Assembly (NCBI GenBank): GCA_963830775.1
Contig: CAWHNT010000024.1
Span: 248,001 to 312,000 of the forward strand
Direction: 5' to 3'
DNA from: CAWHNT01 sp963830775
GTDB taxonomy: Bacteria; Pseudomonadota; Alphaproteobacteria; Geminicoccales; Geminicoccaceae
DNA: 64,000 bases
Shown here: positions 26,557 to 35,226 of the stretch, one piece after another
Layout: every line of letters begins with the position of its first letter
Numbering within the stretch: position 1 is the stretch's first letter
Program-made: the position numbers and the translations under genes
The notes under the pieces: generated by a model
Database searches by the model: none
The model's input: only the letters and a program-made list of their open reading frames with translations
What the model was told of the DNA's origin: nothing

Positions 26557-27618
26557 ATGCAGGGTTATGGGAGGAAGCTGGCGGTCGGGCTCCTGGGGCT
26601 GGGCCTGGTGCTGGCGTCGACGGCGGCCGAGGCCAAGGACAGCTTCAAGATCGCCTGGTCGATCTATGTCGGCTGGATGCCGTGGGGCTGGGCCGCGGAC
26701 CAGGGCATCGTCAAGAAGTGGGCCGACAAGTACGGCATCTCGATCGAGGTCGTGCAGATCAACGACTATGTCGAATCGATCAACCAGTACACGGCGGGCG
26801 GGTTCGACGGCTGCGTCATGACCAACATGGACGCGCTGACCATCCCTGCCGTGGGCGGGACGGACAGCACGGCGCTGATCATCGGCGACTTCAGCAACGG
26901 CAATGACGGGATCGTCTCGAAGGTCGCGAAGAGCGTGGCCGACCTCAAGGGGCAGAAGGTCAACCTGGTCGAGCTCAGCGTCTCCCACTACCTGCTGGCG
27001 CGGGCGCTGGAGAAGGACGGCCTGGCCGAGCGCGACCTGGGCGGGGTGGTGAACACCTCGGACGCCGACATCGTCGGGGTCTACACCTCCGCTCCCGACG
27101 TCGAGCACGTCGTCACCTGGAACCCGCTGCTGGCCGAGGTCATGGCCGTGCCCGGCAGCACCAAGCTCTTCGACAGCTCGCAGATCCCGGGCGAGATCAT
27201 CGACATGATGGTGGTCAACAGCACGGAGCTGGCGGCGAACCCTGGCTTCGGCAAGGCGCTCGTCGGTGCGTGGTACGAGACCATGGCGATCATCGCCGGC
27301 AGCGACGACGCGGCCAAGGCGGCCCGGACGGCGATGGGCCAGGCGTCGGGCACCGACCTCGCGGGCTACGACGCCCAGCTTGCGGCGACGCGCATGTTCT
27401 TCACGCCCGCGGAGGCCGTGAGCTTCGCCACCAGCCCGGACCTGGTCGCCACGATGGACAGCGTGCGCAAATTCTCCGATGCGCACGGGCTGCTCCAGGG
27501 CGGGCTGGACGCGGTGGGGATCAGCTTCCCCGGCGGCAAGGCGCTGGGCGACGGCGGCAATGTGAAGCTGCGGTTCACCGAGGAGTACATGAAGCTCGCG
27601 GCCGACGGCGCTCTCTGA
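26557..27618 (+). CDS. ABC transporter substrate-binding protein, urea-carboxylase-region type (candidate guanidine binder)
   Basis: A 353-residue periplasmic binding protein with a clear signal peptide (cleavage after A-E-A, about residue 26). It belongs to the NrtA/SsuA/TauA group, in the branch described as the binding protein of urea carboxylase regions: W-S-I-Y-V-G-W-M-P-W-G-W-A near the N-terminus and G-F-D-G-C-V-M-T-N-M-D-A-L. Enzymes once called urea carboxylase in those regions are now known to act on guanidine, so guanidine is a likely ligand; this is inference. ATG 26557 follows AGAGGAGG. It is first in an operon with permease, ATPase, ureohydrolase and a His-rich protein. Confidence 0.85.
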   Translation: MQGYGRKLAVGLLGLGLVLASTAAEAKDSFKIAWSIYVGWMPWGWAADQGIVKKWADKYGISIEVVQINDYVESINQYTAGGFDGCVMTNMDALTIPAVGGTDSTALIIGDFSNGNDGIVSKVAKSVADLKGQKVNLVELSVSHYLLARALEKDGLAERDLGGVVNTSDADIVGVYTSAPDVEHVVTWNPLLAEVMAVPGSTKLFDSSQIPGEIIDMMVVNSTELAANPGFGKALVGAWYETMAIIAGSDDAAKAARTAMGQASGTDLAGYDAQLAATRMFFTPAEAVSFATSPDLVATMDSVRKFSDAHGLLQGGLDAVGISFPGGKALGDGGNVKLRFTEEYMKLAADGAL

Positions 27619-27625
27619 GCGAGCG

Positions 27626-28439
27626 ATGCGCCGCATCGTCAACATCCGCCCGCAGCCGGGCACGGGCCTGCTGCTGGCGGCCCTGCCCTTCGTGCTGCTG
27701 GTCGCCGCCTACCTGATCGGCTCGCAGGCGCGGCTTGCGGTCAACCCGAACGACAAGCTGCTGCCGGCCTTCTCGACCATCGCCGCAGCCCTGCACGAGA
27801 TGGCGCTGGTCCCGGACCAGCGCTCGGGCGACTACCTGTTCTGGACCGACACGGCCGCCAGCCTGGTCCGGCTCGCGACCGGCATCGGGCTCGCGGCGCT
27901 GGTGGGGCTGGTGCTGGGGATCGCCGATCGGCGTCGTTCCGGCCGTGGGGGCCACGCTCTCGGCCTTCGTGGCGATGCTGGCGATGATCCCGCCCTTGGC
28001 CGTGCTGCCGATCCTCTTCATCGTCTTCGGCCTGGGCGAGCTCTCCAAGGTGATGCTGATCGCGATCGGCATCACGCCCGCCATCGTGCGCGACATCGCG
28101 TTCCGGGTCCGCGAGCTGCCGCCCGAGCTCCTGGTCAAGGCGCAGACCCTGGGGGCGTCGAGCTGGCAGATCGTGACCCGGATCGTCGGGCCCATGATCC
28201 TGCCGCGGCTGATCACCTGCGTCCGCCTCCAGCTCGGGCCGGCCTGGCTGTTCCTGATCGCGGCCGAGGCGATCGCCGCCACCGAGGGGCTGGGCTACCG
28301 CATCTTCCTGGTCCGTCGCTTCCTCGCCATGGACGTGATCCTGCCCTACGTCGCCTGGATCACGCTGCTCGCCTTCGTCACCGACCTCCTTCTTGCCCGG
28401 CTGTCGCGGCGGGCCTTCGCCTGGGCCGAGACCTCGTGA
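27626..28439 (+). CDS. ABC transporter permease, SsuC/TauC-like (frameshifted)
   Basis: Inner-membrane permease of about 271 residues. The first part has one membrane helix and a periplasmic stretch. The second part carries the binding-protein-dependent transport motif with G-A-S-S-W-Q-I-V-T-R-I-V-G-P (an EAA-like loop) and further membrane helices. The frame changes near 27930 and the span is 3n+1, which fits one inserted base. It starts 7 bases after the binding-protein gene and its stop overlaps the ATPase start as GTGA. Confidence 0.85.
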
Positions 28440-29189
28440 GCCGGGTGCAGGTCCAGCGTTTATGGAAGAGCTACGGCGACCGCTCGATCCTCGAGCGGAT
28501 CAACCTCGACGTGGCGAGCGGGAGCTTCGTCACGCTGGTCGGCGCCTCCGGCTGCGGCAAGAGCACGTTCCTGCGCATCCTCCTGGGCCAGGAGCGGGCC
28601 AGCCGCGGCACCATCCTGGTCGACGGGGCGACGCTGCCGGACGAGCCGGGGCCCGAGCGCGGCATCGTCTTCCAGCGCTACTCGGTGTTCCCGCATCTGA
28701 CCGGTGCTGGGGAACGCCATCCTCGGCCTCGAGCTGACCCGGAACCGCTGGTGGGGCCGCCTCGGCGGGGCCGCGCGCCGGCAGGCAATCGAGCAGGGTG
28801 CGGCCATGCTCGATGCGGTGGGGCTCGGGCATGTGAAGGACGCCATGCCGGCCTCGCTCTCGGGCGGGATGCAGCAGCGGCTGGCGATCGCCCAGGCGCT
28901 GATCCTGCACCCCAAGCTGCTCCTCCTGGACGAGCCGTTCGGCGCCCTCGATCCCGGCATCCGGGCCGACATGCATGTGCTGGTGAAGCGGCTCTGGCGG
29001 CAGACGGGCATGACCGTGTTCATGGTCACCCACGACCTCAAGGAGGCGTTCGCGCTGGGCACCCGCGTCCTCACCTTCGACAAGATCCGGCGTGACCCGC
29101 AGGCGCCGGAGGCCTATGGGGCCACGATCACCTACGACATGCCGGGCTACAACCGCCCTCGGGAGGAGAGCGCATGCGCCGCCGCCTGA
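28436..29189 (+). CDS. ABC transporter ATP-binding protein, NrtD/SsuB-like (frameshifted)
   Basis: ATPase of about 251 residues. Walker A is G-A-S-G-C-G-K-S-T (about residue 40), the Q-loop is V-F-Q-R-Y, the signature is L-S-G-G-M-Q-Q-R, Walker B is L-L-L-L-D-E-P-F-G, and the switch His lies in V-T-H-D-L. The frame changes near 28705 with one base extra. GTG 28436 overlaps the permease stop, and the ureohydrolase starts inside its last codons. It energises the importer formed with the two upstream genes. Confidence 0.87.
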
Positions 29190-30370
29190 CCACCACCGCC
29201 ACCTCCCGCCGGAGCCCGGCCGAGCGCCGCTGGCATCACCCGAGCTTCGACCAGCTCAACAGCCAGGGCTGGCGCGCGGTCGAGGCGGAGGAGCGGCTGT
29301 CCGGCAAGGGCTGGGCCAAGGAGGTGAAGTGGGCCCTCGACATGGGCCTGCCCGGCTCCGAGAGCCTGACCGACCGTACCATCCCGACCTTCGCCCGGGG
29401 CGAGCTGCCGCATTTCGCCGGCATCAACACCTTCCTCAAGGCACCCTATGTCGAGAACGTGCGCGACGTCGGCAAGTACGACGCGGCCGTGCTCGGCATC
29501 CCGTTCGACTCCGGCACCACCTACCGCCCCGGCACCCGCTTCGGCCCGCAGGGCATCCGCCGCATCTCCGCCCTCTACACCACCTACAATTTCGAGCTCG
29601 GCGTCGATCTCCGCGAGCAGATGACGCTGTGCGACGCCGGGGACGTGTTCACCATCCCCGGCAACCTCGAGAAGAGCTTCGACCAGATCAGCCGCGGCGT
29701 GGCGCACGTCGCCTCCAGCGGTGCCCTGCCGCTGATGCTGGGCGGCGACCACTCGATCGGCTTTCCCTGCGTGCGCGGCATCGCGCAGTGCACGTCGAAG
29801 AAGATCGGCATCGTGCATTTCGACCGCCATATCGACATGCAGGAGAAGGACCTCGACGAGCGGATGCACACCACGCCGTGGTATTGGGCGACCGAGCTGC
29901 CGAACGTCGGCGCCAGGAACCTGGTCCAGGTCGGCATCGGCGGCTGGCAGGTGCCGCGGCCGGGCGTGAAGGAAGCAAGGCGGCGGCAGAGCAACGTGCT
30001 CACGATCGACGATGTCGAGCGCCTGGGCATCGACAAGGTGGCCGAGGTGGCGCTCGAGCTCGCCTGGGACGGCACGGATGCGGTCTATGTCAGCTTCGAC
30101 ATCGACAGCGTGGACTGCGGCTTCGTCCCCGGCACCGGCTGGCCCGAGCCCGGCGGGTTCCTGCCGCGCGAGGCGCTGAAGCTGCTGGGCCTGGTCGCCA
30201 AGGAGGGCATCTGCGGGCTGGAGGTGGTCGAGGTCAGCCCGCCCTACGACACGTCCGACATCACCGCCCTGCTCGGTGTGCGCGTCGTCGTCGAGGCGCT
30301 GGGGGCCATGGTCTCGCACGGCACGCTCGGCAAGCACAAAGCGATCATCGACCAGCCGGTCGCGTTCTGA
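29174..30370 (+). CDS. Ureohydrolase, agmatinase-like; candidate guanidine hydrolase
   Basis: A 398-residue binuclear-metal ureohydrolase. Metal ligands are seen in G-G-D-H-S (about residue 191), H-F-D-R-H-I-D (about 214) and F-D-I-D-S-V-D (about 306). It differs from usual agmatinases by a 75-residue N-terminal extension, by Arg in the D-R-H-I-D motif where agmatinases have Ala or Ser, and by the E-K-D-L-D-E-R-M-H-T insertion. The Synechocystis nickel-dependent guanidine hydrolase (Sll1077) is a ureohydrolase encoded next to the same kind of ABC importer. Guanidine is therefore the favoured substrate, by context. HypA/HypB-like nickel helpers seen in that operon are absent here. It overlaps the ATPase gene by 16 bases. 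Confidence 0.85.
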   Translation: MRRRLTTTATSRRSPAERRWHHPSFDQLNSQGWRAVEAEERLSGKGWAKEVKWALDMGLPGSESLTDRTIPTFARGELPHFAGINTFLKAPYVENVRDVGKYDAAVLGIPFDSGTTYRPGTRFGPQGIRRISALYTTYNFELGVDLREQMTLCDAGDVFTIPGNLEKSFDQISRGVAHVASSGALPLMLGGDHSIGFPCVRGIAQCTSKKIGIVHFDRHIDMQEKDLDERMHTTPWYWATELPNVGARNLVQVGIGGWQVPRPGVKEARRRQSNVLTIDDVERLGIDKVAEVALELAWDGTDAVYVSFDIDSVDCGFVPGTGWPEPGGFLPREALKLLGLVAKEGICGLEVVEVSPPYDTSDITALLGVRVVVEALGAMVSHGTLGKHKAIIDQPVAF

Positions 30371-30807
30371 TGCACGACCAGCACGAGGCGCCGGGCCTCG
30401 GCCATAATGCGCCAAGGCTGCGGCAGTGGCAGACGCCGCATCTCCCGCATGACCACGTCCACGCGGAGGAGGTGCCGAGCGAGCCTGATCTCGACCTGGT
30501 CGAAGCGGCCTTTGCCGAGGGGTTCGCAACGGCGAGCGATCCCACCAGCTTCCTGCGTCTGGCGGGCATCCCGTTCGTTGCCGGAAGTCAGGACGGGGGC
30601 AGGCTGGGCCTGCTCCGGGTCGAGCTCGACAGCGTCACCGATGTCGGCTCGCTCACGCCGACCCTGGGCGGCGGCGGCTTCCGCTACGACCCGCTGCCGG
30701 CCAAGCTGGTGTCGCGCCGGCGCAGGCTGCGGTTCGTCTACCAGGACGGTACCCGGCTGTTCAGCTTGAGCTTTACGGAAGTGCGGGCACTGCCCGCGGC
30801 CACTTAG
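30370..30807 (+). CDS. Unknown His-rich N-terminal protein in the ureohydrolase operon
   Basis: A 145-residue protein with no recognised family. The first 35 residues hold seven His (M-H-D-Q-H-E, G-H-N, H-L-P-H-D-H-V-H), a pattern often seen in metal-handling proteins. An acidic helix follows, and then a beta-rich domain with V-S-R-R-R-R-L-R-F-V-Y. ATG 30370 overlaps the ureohydrolase stop by one base (TGATG), so the two are tightly coupled. A metal-supply or assembly role for the ureohydrolase is plausible but unproven. Confidence 0.75.
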   Translation: MHDQHEAPGLGHNAPRLRQWQTPHLPHDHVHAEEVPSEPDLDLVEAAFAEGFATASDPTSFLRLAGIPFVAGSQDGGRLGLLRVELDSVTDVGSLTPTLGGGGFRYDPLPAKLVSRRRRLRFVYQDGTRLFSLSFTEVRALPAAT

Positions 30808-30832
30808 CGCCAGCCGCGGGCAGGAGCCGCGT

Positions 30833-30856
30833 CGCCCCCGGAGCGAGCCGGGGGCG
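30833..30856. terminator. Hairpin between convergent genes
   Basis: CGCCCCCGG and CCGGGGGCG form a perfect 9-bp stem with a 6-base loop, placed between the convergent operon end (30807) and the hsp20 stop (30865). There is no T-run, so it is terminator-like rather than a textbook terminator, and it could serve both strands. Confidence 0.5.
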
Positions 30857-30864
30857 GAGACAGG

Positions 30865-31338
30865 TCAGGCCGCCTTCTGCTCGAGCTGCTTGGGCTGCTC
30901 GGACGTGCCCAAAGCCTTCTGGCCCTGGATCTCGATCCGGCGCGGCCGCATCGCCTCGGGCACCTCACGCACCAGCTCGACCGTGAGCAGGCCGTTGCTG
31001 AGGCTGGCCGACTGCACCTTCACATGGTCGGCAAGCTCGAAGCGGCGCTCGAAGGCGTTGGTGGCGATGCCGCGATGCAGGTACTGGGTCTCGCCATTGC
31101 CCTGCTTCTGGCCGCTCACCACGAGCAGGTTGGGCTGGCTCGTGAGCGTCAGCTCGTCGGCCGCGAAGCCGGCCACCGCCATGGTGATGCGGTACTGGTC
31201 ATCGCCCCACTTCTCGATGTTGTAGGGCGGCCAGTTGTCGATCGACTGGACGCGGGTCGCGTTCTCCAGGAGGTCGAACACCCGGTCGAAGCCGATGCTG
31301 GAGCGGAACAAGGGCGAGAAGTCGTAGACTGTCCTCAT
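30865..31338 (-). CDS. Small heat-shock protein Hsp20 (IbpA-like)
   Basis: A 157-residue class A small heat-shock protein, an ATP-independent holdase. The N-terminus F-S-P-L-F-R-S-S-I-G-F-D-R and P-P-Y-N-I-E-K are typical of rhizobial/alphaproteobacterial IbpA types. The alpha-crystallin domain runs from about 40 to 130, with G-I-A-x-x-A-F-E-R-R-F and L-S-N-G-L-L-T-V-E-L. The start ATG 31338 has GGAGGATGTGGCT upstream; the frame stays open further but without conserved sequence. Confidence 0.93.
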   Translation of the reverse strand: MRTVYDFSPLFRSSIGFDRVFDLLENATRVQSIDNWPPYNIEKWGDDQYRITMAVAGFAADELTLTSQPNLLVVSGQKQGNGETQYLHRGIATNAFERRFELADHVKVQSASLSNGLLTVELVREVPEAMRPRRIEIQGQKALGTSEQPKQLEQKAA

Positions 31339-31438
31339 AGCCACATCCTCCGTTGAGCGACATGGGTACGAGAAGCGCCCAAAGGAACGGGCGCCCTCTG
31401 GACCAGCCGGACCCCGTCTGGGCATCCGGCGAGCCATC

Positions 31439-31467
31439 AGCTGGGAAGCGGCCCAGGCTCTGTCAAG
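31439..31467 (-). promoter_or_regulatory. Possible heat-shock (RpoH-type) promoter of hsp20
   Basis: CTTG followed after 18 bases by CCCAGCT lies about 100 bases upstream of the hsp20 ATG. The CTTG half matches alphaproteobacterial RpoH promoters, but the -10 part is weak. TTGACA at the same place could instead serve a housekeeping sigma factor. Confidence 0.25.
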
Positions 31468-31517
31468 AGGTGAAAAGTGTCATCATCAGAGAGGCTTGGG
31501 CAAAATTCGCTGGCGGC

Positions 31518-32879
31518 TCATTCGATCATCAGCAGGAGCTGCCGGCCGCCGCGGAGCAGGTTGAGCGCCAGCCGCGATTCGCGCCGGCCCAGCCGCTCGC
31601 GGAGCTCGGCGGCCGAGGCGATGGGCTCGCCGTTGACGCCGATGATCAGGTCGCCCGGCCGGAGACCGTAGACGGCGGCCGTGCTGCCGCGTTCCACGCG
31701 GGCGACGAGCGCGCCGTCGATCTGGCCATAGGCCGGGTGATCCTGCGGGATGTCGGTGAAGGTGGCCCCGCTCAGCGCCGACACCTGGACGGCAGCACTG
31801 GAGCCGGCCTCGACCCGGACCGTCGCCGTGCGCCGCTGGCTGCCGCGCTGATAGGCGACGGCGAGGTCGCTGCCGGTCTCGGCGAGCCCGACCCGATTGT
31901 TGAAGTCGGCAGCACTGCGGACCGGCACGCCGTCGACGGCGGTGACGATGTCACCGGTACGCAGGCCGGCGCGGGCGGCAGCCGAGCCTTGTGCCACCTG
32001 GGCCACGACCACGCCCTGCACCGCATCGACCCGCAACGCGCGGGCGAGCTCGGGCGTGAGGTCCTGGACCTGCAGCCCGATCTCACCCCGGCGCACCTCG
32101 CCGTGCCGGAGGAGCTGGTCGACCACGGCGCGGACCATGTTCGACGGCACGGCAAAGCCGATGCCCACATTGCCGCCGCCGGGGGCGATGATGGCGGTGT
32201 TGATGCCGATCAGCTCGCCCTTGGTGTTGACCAGCGCCCCGCCGGAGTTGCCGGGGTTGATGGGGGCGTCGGTCTGGATGAAGTCCTCGTAGCGGCCGCG
32301 GGTGATCCCGCTGCGGCCCAAGGCACTGATGATGCCCGAGGTCACGGTCTGGCCGAGGCCGAACGGGTTGCCGATGGCGAGCACGAGGTCGCCGACCTTG
32401 AGGGTGTCGGAGTTGCCGAAGGACAGCTCGGCGAGGTTCTGGGCACGGATGCGCAGGAGGGCCAGATCGGTGCCGGGGTCGCCGCCCACGAGCTCCGCCG
32501 TGAGCTCGCGCCGGTCCTTCAGGGTGACGGTGATGCGCTCGGCGTTCTGGGCCACGTGGTAGTTGGTGACGACGAGGCCCTGGCGCGCGTCGACGATCAC
32601 GCCCGAGCCCGCGGCCAGCGCCTCGCGGGCGGGCGGCTCGTCCGGCAGGTCGAAGAAGCGGCGGAAGAAGGGATCGCGGAAGAGCGGGTTCTCGCTCGTG
32701 GGCACGCGGCTGGCGACGGAGATGTTGACCACGGCCGGCGTCGCCCGATCGAGCAGCGGCGCCATGGTCATCACGCCGCGGGCGGGATCGAGGGCGGGAT
32801 ACTGCGCGAGCGCCGGCCCGGCGCCCGCTGCACCGAGCAGCACCAGGACGATGACCAGCGGCAGCCGTGCGGCACCCAT
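31518..32879 (-). CDS. DegP/DegQ-like periplasmic serine protease
   Basis: A 453-residue HtrA-family protease. Signal peptide (V-I-V-L-V-L-L through A-L-A, about 24 residues), then a trypsin-like domain with the triad in T-N-Y-H-V, G-T-D-L-A-L-L and N-P-G-N-S-G-G-A, then two PDZ domains (about 270-360 and 390-450). It degrades or refolds damaged envelope proteins, which fits the nearby hsp20. ATG 32879 is chosen for its GGAGAGAGG ribosome site; an in-frame ATG at 32891 is possible. Confidence 0.93.
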   Translation of the reverse strand: MGAARLPLVIVLVLLGAAGAGPALAQYPALDPARGVMTMAPLLDRATPAVVNISVASRVPTSENPLFRDPFFRRFFDLPDEPPAREALAAGSGVIVDARQGLVVTNYHVAQNAERITVTLKDRRELTAELVGGDPGTDLALLRIRAQNLAELSFGNSDTLKVGDLVLAIGNPFGLGQTVTSGIISALGRSGITRGRYEDFIQTDAPINPGNSGGALVNTKGELIGINTAIIAPGGGNVGIGFAVPSNMVRAVVDQLLRHGEVRRGEIGLQVQDLTPELARALRVDAVQGVVVAQVAQGSAAARAGLRTGDIVTAVDGVPVRSAADFNNRVGLAETGSDLAVAYQRGSQRRTATVRVEAGSSAAVQVSALSGATFTDIPQDHPAYGQIDGALVARVERGSTAAVYGLRPGDLIIGVNGEPIASAAELRERLGRRESRLALNLLRGGRQLLLMIE

Positions 32880-33035
32880 GCCTCTCTCCATCCGCGGACG
32901 GACCCGAGGCCAAGATAGGTGACGGCCGCGCCAGGTACGACGGGTGGCTGCGACGATCGGGCTGCCGCGCCAGGCCCACGCGCGGCGTACCCTGCGCTCG
33001 CTACCGCCGGCGCTCAGATCAGGGACAAAAAGCCC

Positions 33036-33639
33036 GTGCCCGCACCGATCGATTTCTATTTCGAGTTCGCCAGCCCCTATGGCTACTTCGCGAGCCTGCG
33101 GATCGACGCCATCGCCGCCGCCTACGAGCGCGAGGTCACCTGGCGGCCGATCATGCTGGGGGCAGCGCTCAAGCTCACCGGCGGCGGGCCCAACATGCAC
33201 CTGCCGCTGAAGGGCCCCTACCTGCTCCGCGACGCGCCACGCTTCGCCCGGCTGCTCGACATTCCATTCCAGCAGCCGCCGGTGATGCCGATGAACTCAC
33301 TGGCCTCGAGCCGGGCCTACTGGTGGCTGTTCGACCAGGACCAGGACCTCGCCAAGGGCTTGGCCGAGGCCGTCTACCACGCCCACTGGGGCGAGGGCCG
33401 CGACATGAGCACGGCCGAGCAGGTGGCCGAGGTGGCGGAGACGCTGGGCCTGGCGCGCCAGGATCTGGTCACGGCCTTGCAGGACCCGGCCGTGAAGGCC
33501 CGCCTCAAGGACCGAGACCGACCGCTCGCTGGAGCGCGGCGTGTTCGGCTCGCCCTTCATCTTCGTCGACGACGAGCCGTTCTGGGGTGCGGACAGGATC
33601 GATCAGGTCGAGCGCTGGCTGCGGACGGGTGGGTGGTAG
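33036..33639 (+). CDS. 2-hydroxychromene-2-carboxylate isomerase family (DsbA-like), frameshifted
   Basis: Thioredoxin-fold protein of about 201 residues: D-F-Y-F-E-F-A-S-P-Y-G-Y at the N-terminus, W-R-P-I-M-L-G, and G-V-F-G-S-P-F-I-F-V-D-D-E-P-F-W-G near the end, all typical of the HCCA isomerase/kappa-GST group. The classical reaction is glutathione-dependent isomerisation in naphthalene breakdown, but many members have other or unknown substrates. GTG 33036 is the chosen start. The frame changes near 33518, with one base extra. It is convergent with vapC, separated by a single base. Confidence 0.82.
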
Positions 33640-33640
33640 C

Positions 33641-34037
33641 TCAGGCGAGCGCCGGGCGGACGTCGGTATGGGGGAAGTCGTTGCCCTTGAACAGGAGCGG
33701 CAGACCCTGCGAGGTCGCAAGCGCGTAGGCGGCACAGTCGCCGAGATTGAGCTGCGCCGGGTGGCCGGATCCCTTGCCGAAGCGCTGGTAGGCCCGGAAG
33801 GCATGGCCGGCTTGCGCTACATCGAATGGCCAGAATTCGATGCCGCTCCGACGGACGAGAGCCGCCAGCTCGCCCAGCATCGAGGTCCCGCCTCCGCCTG
33901 AGAAGGACGGTCCTGGTCTCAAACAGGTTGAATGCAGACATCAGACGCTCGTCCGCCTCGCCGATCGCTTCGATGAAGCGGTCGCGCTCGGGCTCGTTCT
34001 TGAGGATCGCGATCAGCGCCGACGTGTCGACGACCAT
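33641..34037 (-). CDS. vapC: VapC-family PIN-domain toxin (frameshifted)
   Basis: PIN-domain ribonuclease toxin of about 132 residues. The acidic active-site residues are visible: Asp in M-V-V-D-T-S-A (residue 4), Glu in N-L-F-E-T-R, Asp in L-N-L-G-D-C-A-A-Y-A-L-A, and a last Asp in F-K-G-N-D-F. The frame changes near 33895 with one extra base. ATG 34037 overlaps the antitoxin stop (TGATG). Such toxins cut tRNA or rRNA. If the frameshift is real the toxin is dead; given the many similar indels it is probably a sequence error. Confidence 0.85.
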
Positions 34038-34297
34038 CAGTCGAATGTGCCGAACTCGTTGTAACCCAGGATCTCATCGTCGGAACGAGGATCAAGCACG
34101 GGAAGACGCGAGGCGCGCTCTGCGATCTCCCGAAGCTCCGCCTTGAGCGCCTCGCGCTCCGCCCTTCGCATGCGGCGCTCACGCTCGAGACGCAGGGTGA
34201 GCGCCCGTGTCACCGCATCCGTGATGCTCTCTCCGGTCAGGGCCGCGAGCTCGCGCGCGAGCCGGTCGGTCTCGGCGGACTTGATGTTGAGGGCCAC
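34037..34297 (-). CDS. vapB: VapB-family antitoxin
   Basis: An 86-residue antitoxin of the Rv0623/PSK-transcription-factor type: N-I-K-S-A-E-T-D-R-L-A-R-E-L-A near the start, then T-G-E-S-I-T-D-A-V-T-R-A-L. The C-terminal tail, ending I-L-G-Y-N-E-F-G-T-F-D, is the usual toxin-wrapping segment. GTG 34297 is chosen because conserved sequence begins there. It pairs with the downstream PIN toxin and likely represses its own promoter. Confidence 0.85.
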   Translation of the reverse strand: MALNIKSAETDRLARELAALTGESITDAVTRALTLRLERERRMRRAEREALKAELREIAERASRLPVLDPRSDDEILGYNEFGTFD

Positions 34298-34391
34298 GGG
34301 CTTTCTTCCTCGCTCGCTTGCGAGGAAGAATGTAGGCCTTGGACGCGGCTCCGGCAAAGCGCTAGGAGGCATGGAGCACGGGAGCCAGCCC

Positions 34392-35207
34392 ATGAGCGAC
34401 GAGCCCAGCCTTCTGATCGCCCGCGACGGTGCGGTGGCCCGGATCACGCTGAACCGCCCCAAGCTGCACAACGCCTTCGACGAGGAGCTGATCGCGGCCC
34501 TGACCCGTGCCCTGGGCGAGCTTGCGGACGATTCCGAGGTCCGCGTCGTCGTGCTCACGGGTGCGGGGCGCAGCTTCTCCGCCGGGGCCGACCTCAACTG
34601 GATGAAGCGTGCCGCCGGCTACGACGACGAGCTGAACCGGGCCGACGCACGGGCGCTCGAGGCCATGCTCAACACGCTGGATGAGCTGCCCAAGCCCACG
34701 ATCGCCATGGTCAACGGCGCGGCGATCGGCGGCGGAGTCGGGCTGGTCGCCGCCTGCGACATCGCGGTGGCGAGCACGGCGGCCCTCTTCGCCACCACCG
34801 AGGTCCGCCTCGGCCTGATCCCGGCCGTGATCGCGCCCTTCGTGATCCGCGCCATCGGCGCGCGGGCCGCGCGGCGCTATTTTCTCACCGCCGAGCGCTT
34901 CGGTGCGGAGGAGGCGTATCGACTTGGCCTCGTCCACGAGGTGGCGGCACCTGACTTGCTGGAAGCGCGCGTGGCGACGCTGGTGGCGGAAATCCTGAAG
35001 GGCGGACCCGAGGCGCTGGCCGAGGCCAAGCGCCTGGTGGGCCTAATCCGCTCCATGCCCGAAGGCGGCAGCCTGCTGGCCGAGGCGACGATCGGCCTGA
35101 TCGCCGACCGCCGTGCGTCCGACGAGGGCAAGGAGGGGATTGCGGCGTTCCTGGAGAAGCGTGCGGCGGCCTGGGTGGGGAGTCGGCTAAGCCGCCGATC
35201 TCGGTGA
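34392..35207 (+). CDS. Enoyl-CoA hydratase/isomerase, methylglutaconyl-CoA hydratase-like
   Basis: A 271-residue crotonase-fold enzyme. It has the F-S-A-G-A-D-L-N-W-M-K motif (oxyanion loop) and G-A-A-I-G-G-G-V-G-L, followed by the E-V-R-L-G-L-I-P-A motif with the catalytic Glu. The D-L-N-W-M segment is typical of methylglutaconyl-CoA hydratases of leucine or isoprenoid breakdown, but no other genes of that pathway are adjacent. ATG 34392 has GGAG at good spacing; ATG 34371 is also in frame but sits too close to its AGGAGG. Confidence 0.85.
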   Translation: MSDEPSLLIARDGAVARITLNRPKLHNAFDEELIAALTRALGELADDSEVRVVVLTGAGRSFSAGADLNWMKRAAGYDDELNRADARALEAMLNTLDELPKPTIAMVNGAAIGGGVGLVAACDIAVASTAALFATTEVRLGLIPAVIAPFVIRAIGARAARRYFLTAERFGAEEAYRLGLVHEVAAPDLLEARVATLVAEILKGGPEALAEAKRLVGLIRSMPEGGSLLAEATIGLIADRRASDEGKEGIAAFLEKRAAAWVGSRLSRRSR

Positions 35208-35226
35208 AGACACGGGACGGGGCAGC

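Noticed and set aside
31339..31400. A ROSE-type RNA thermometer before hsp20.
   Set aside because: A GGAGGATG ribosome site is present, but the conserved U-rich anti-SD segment of ROSE elements was not seen.
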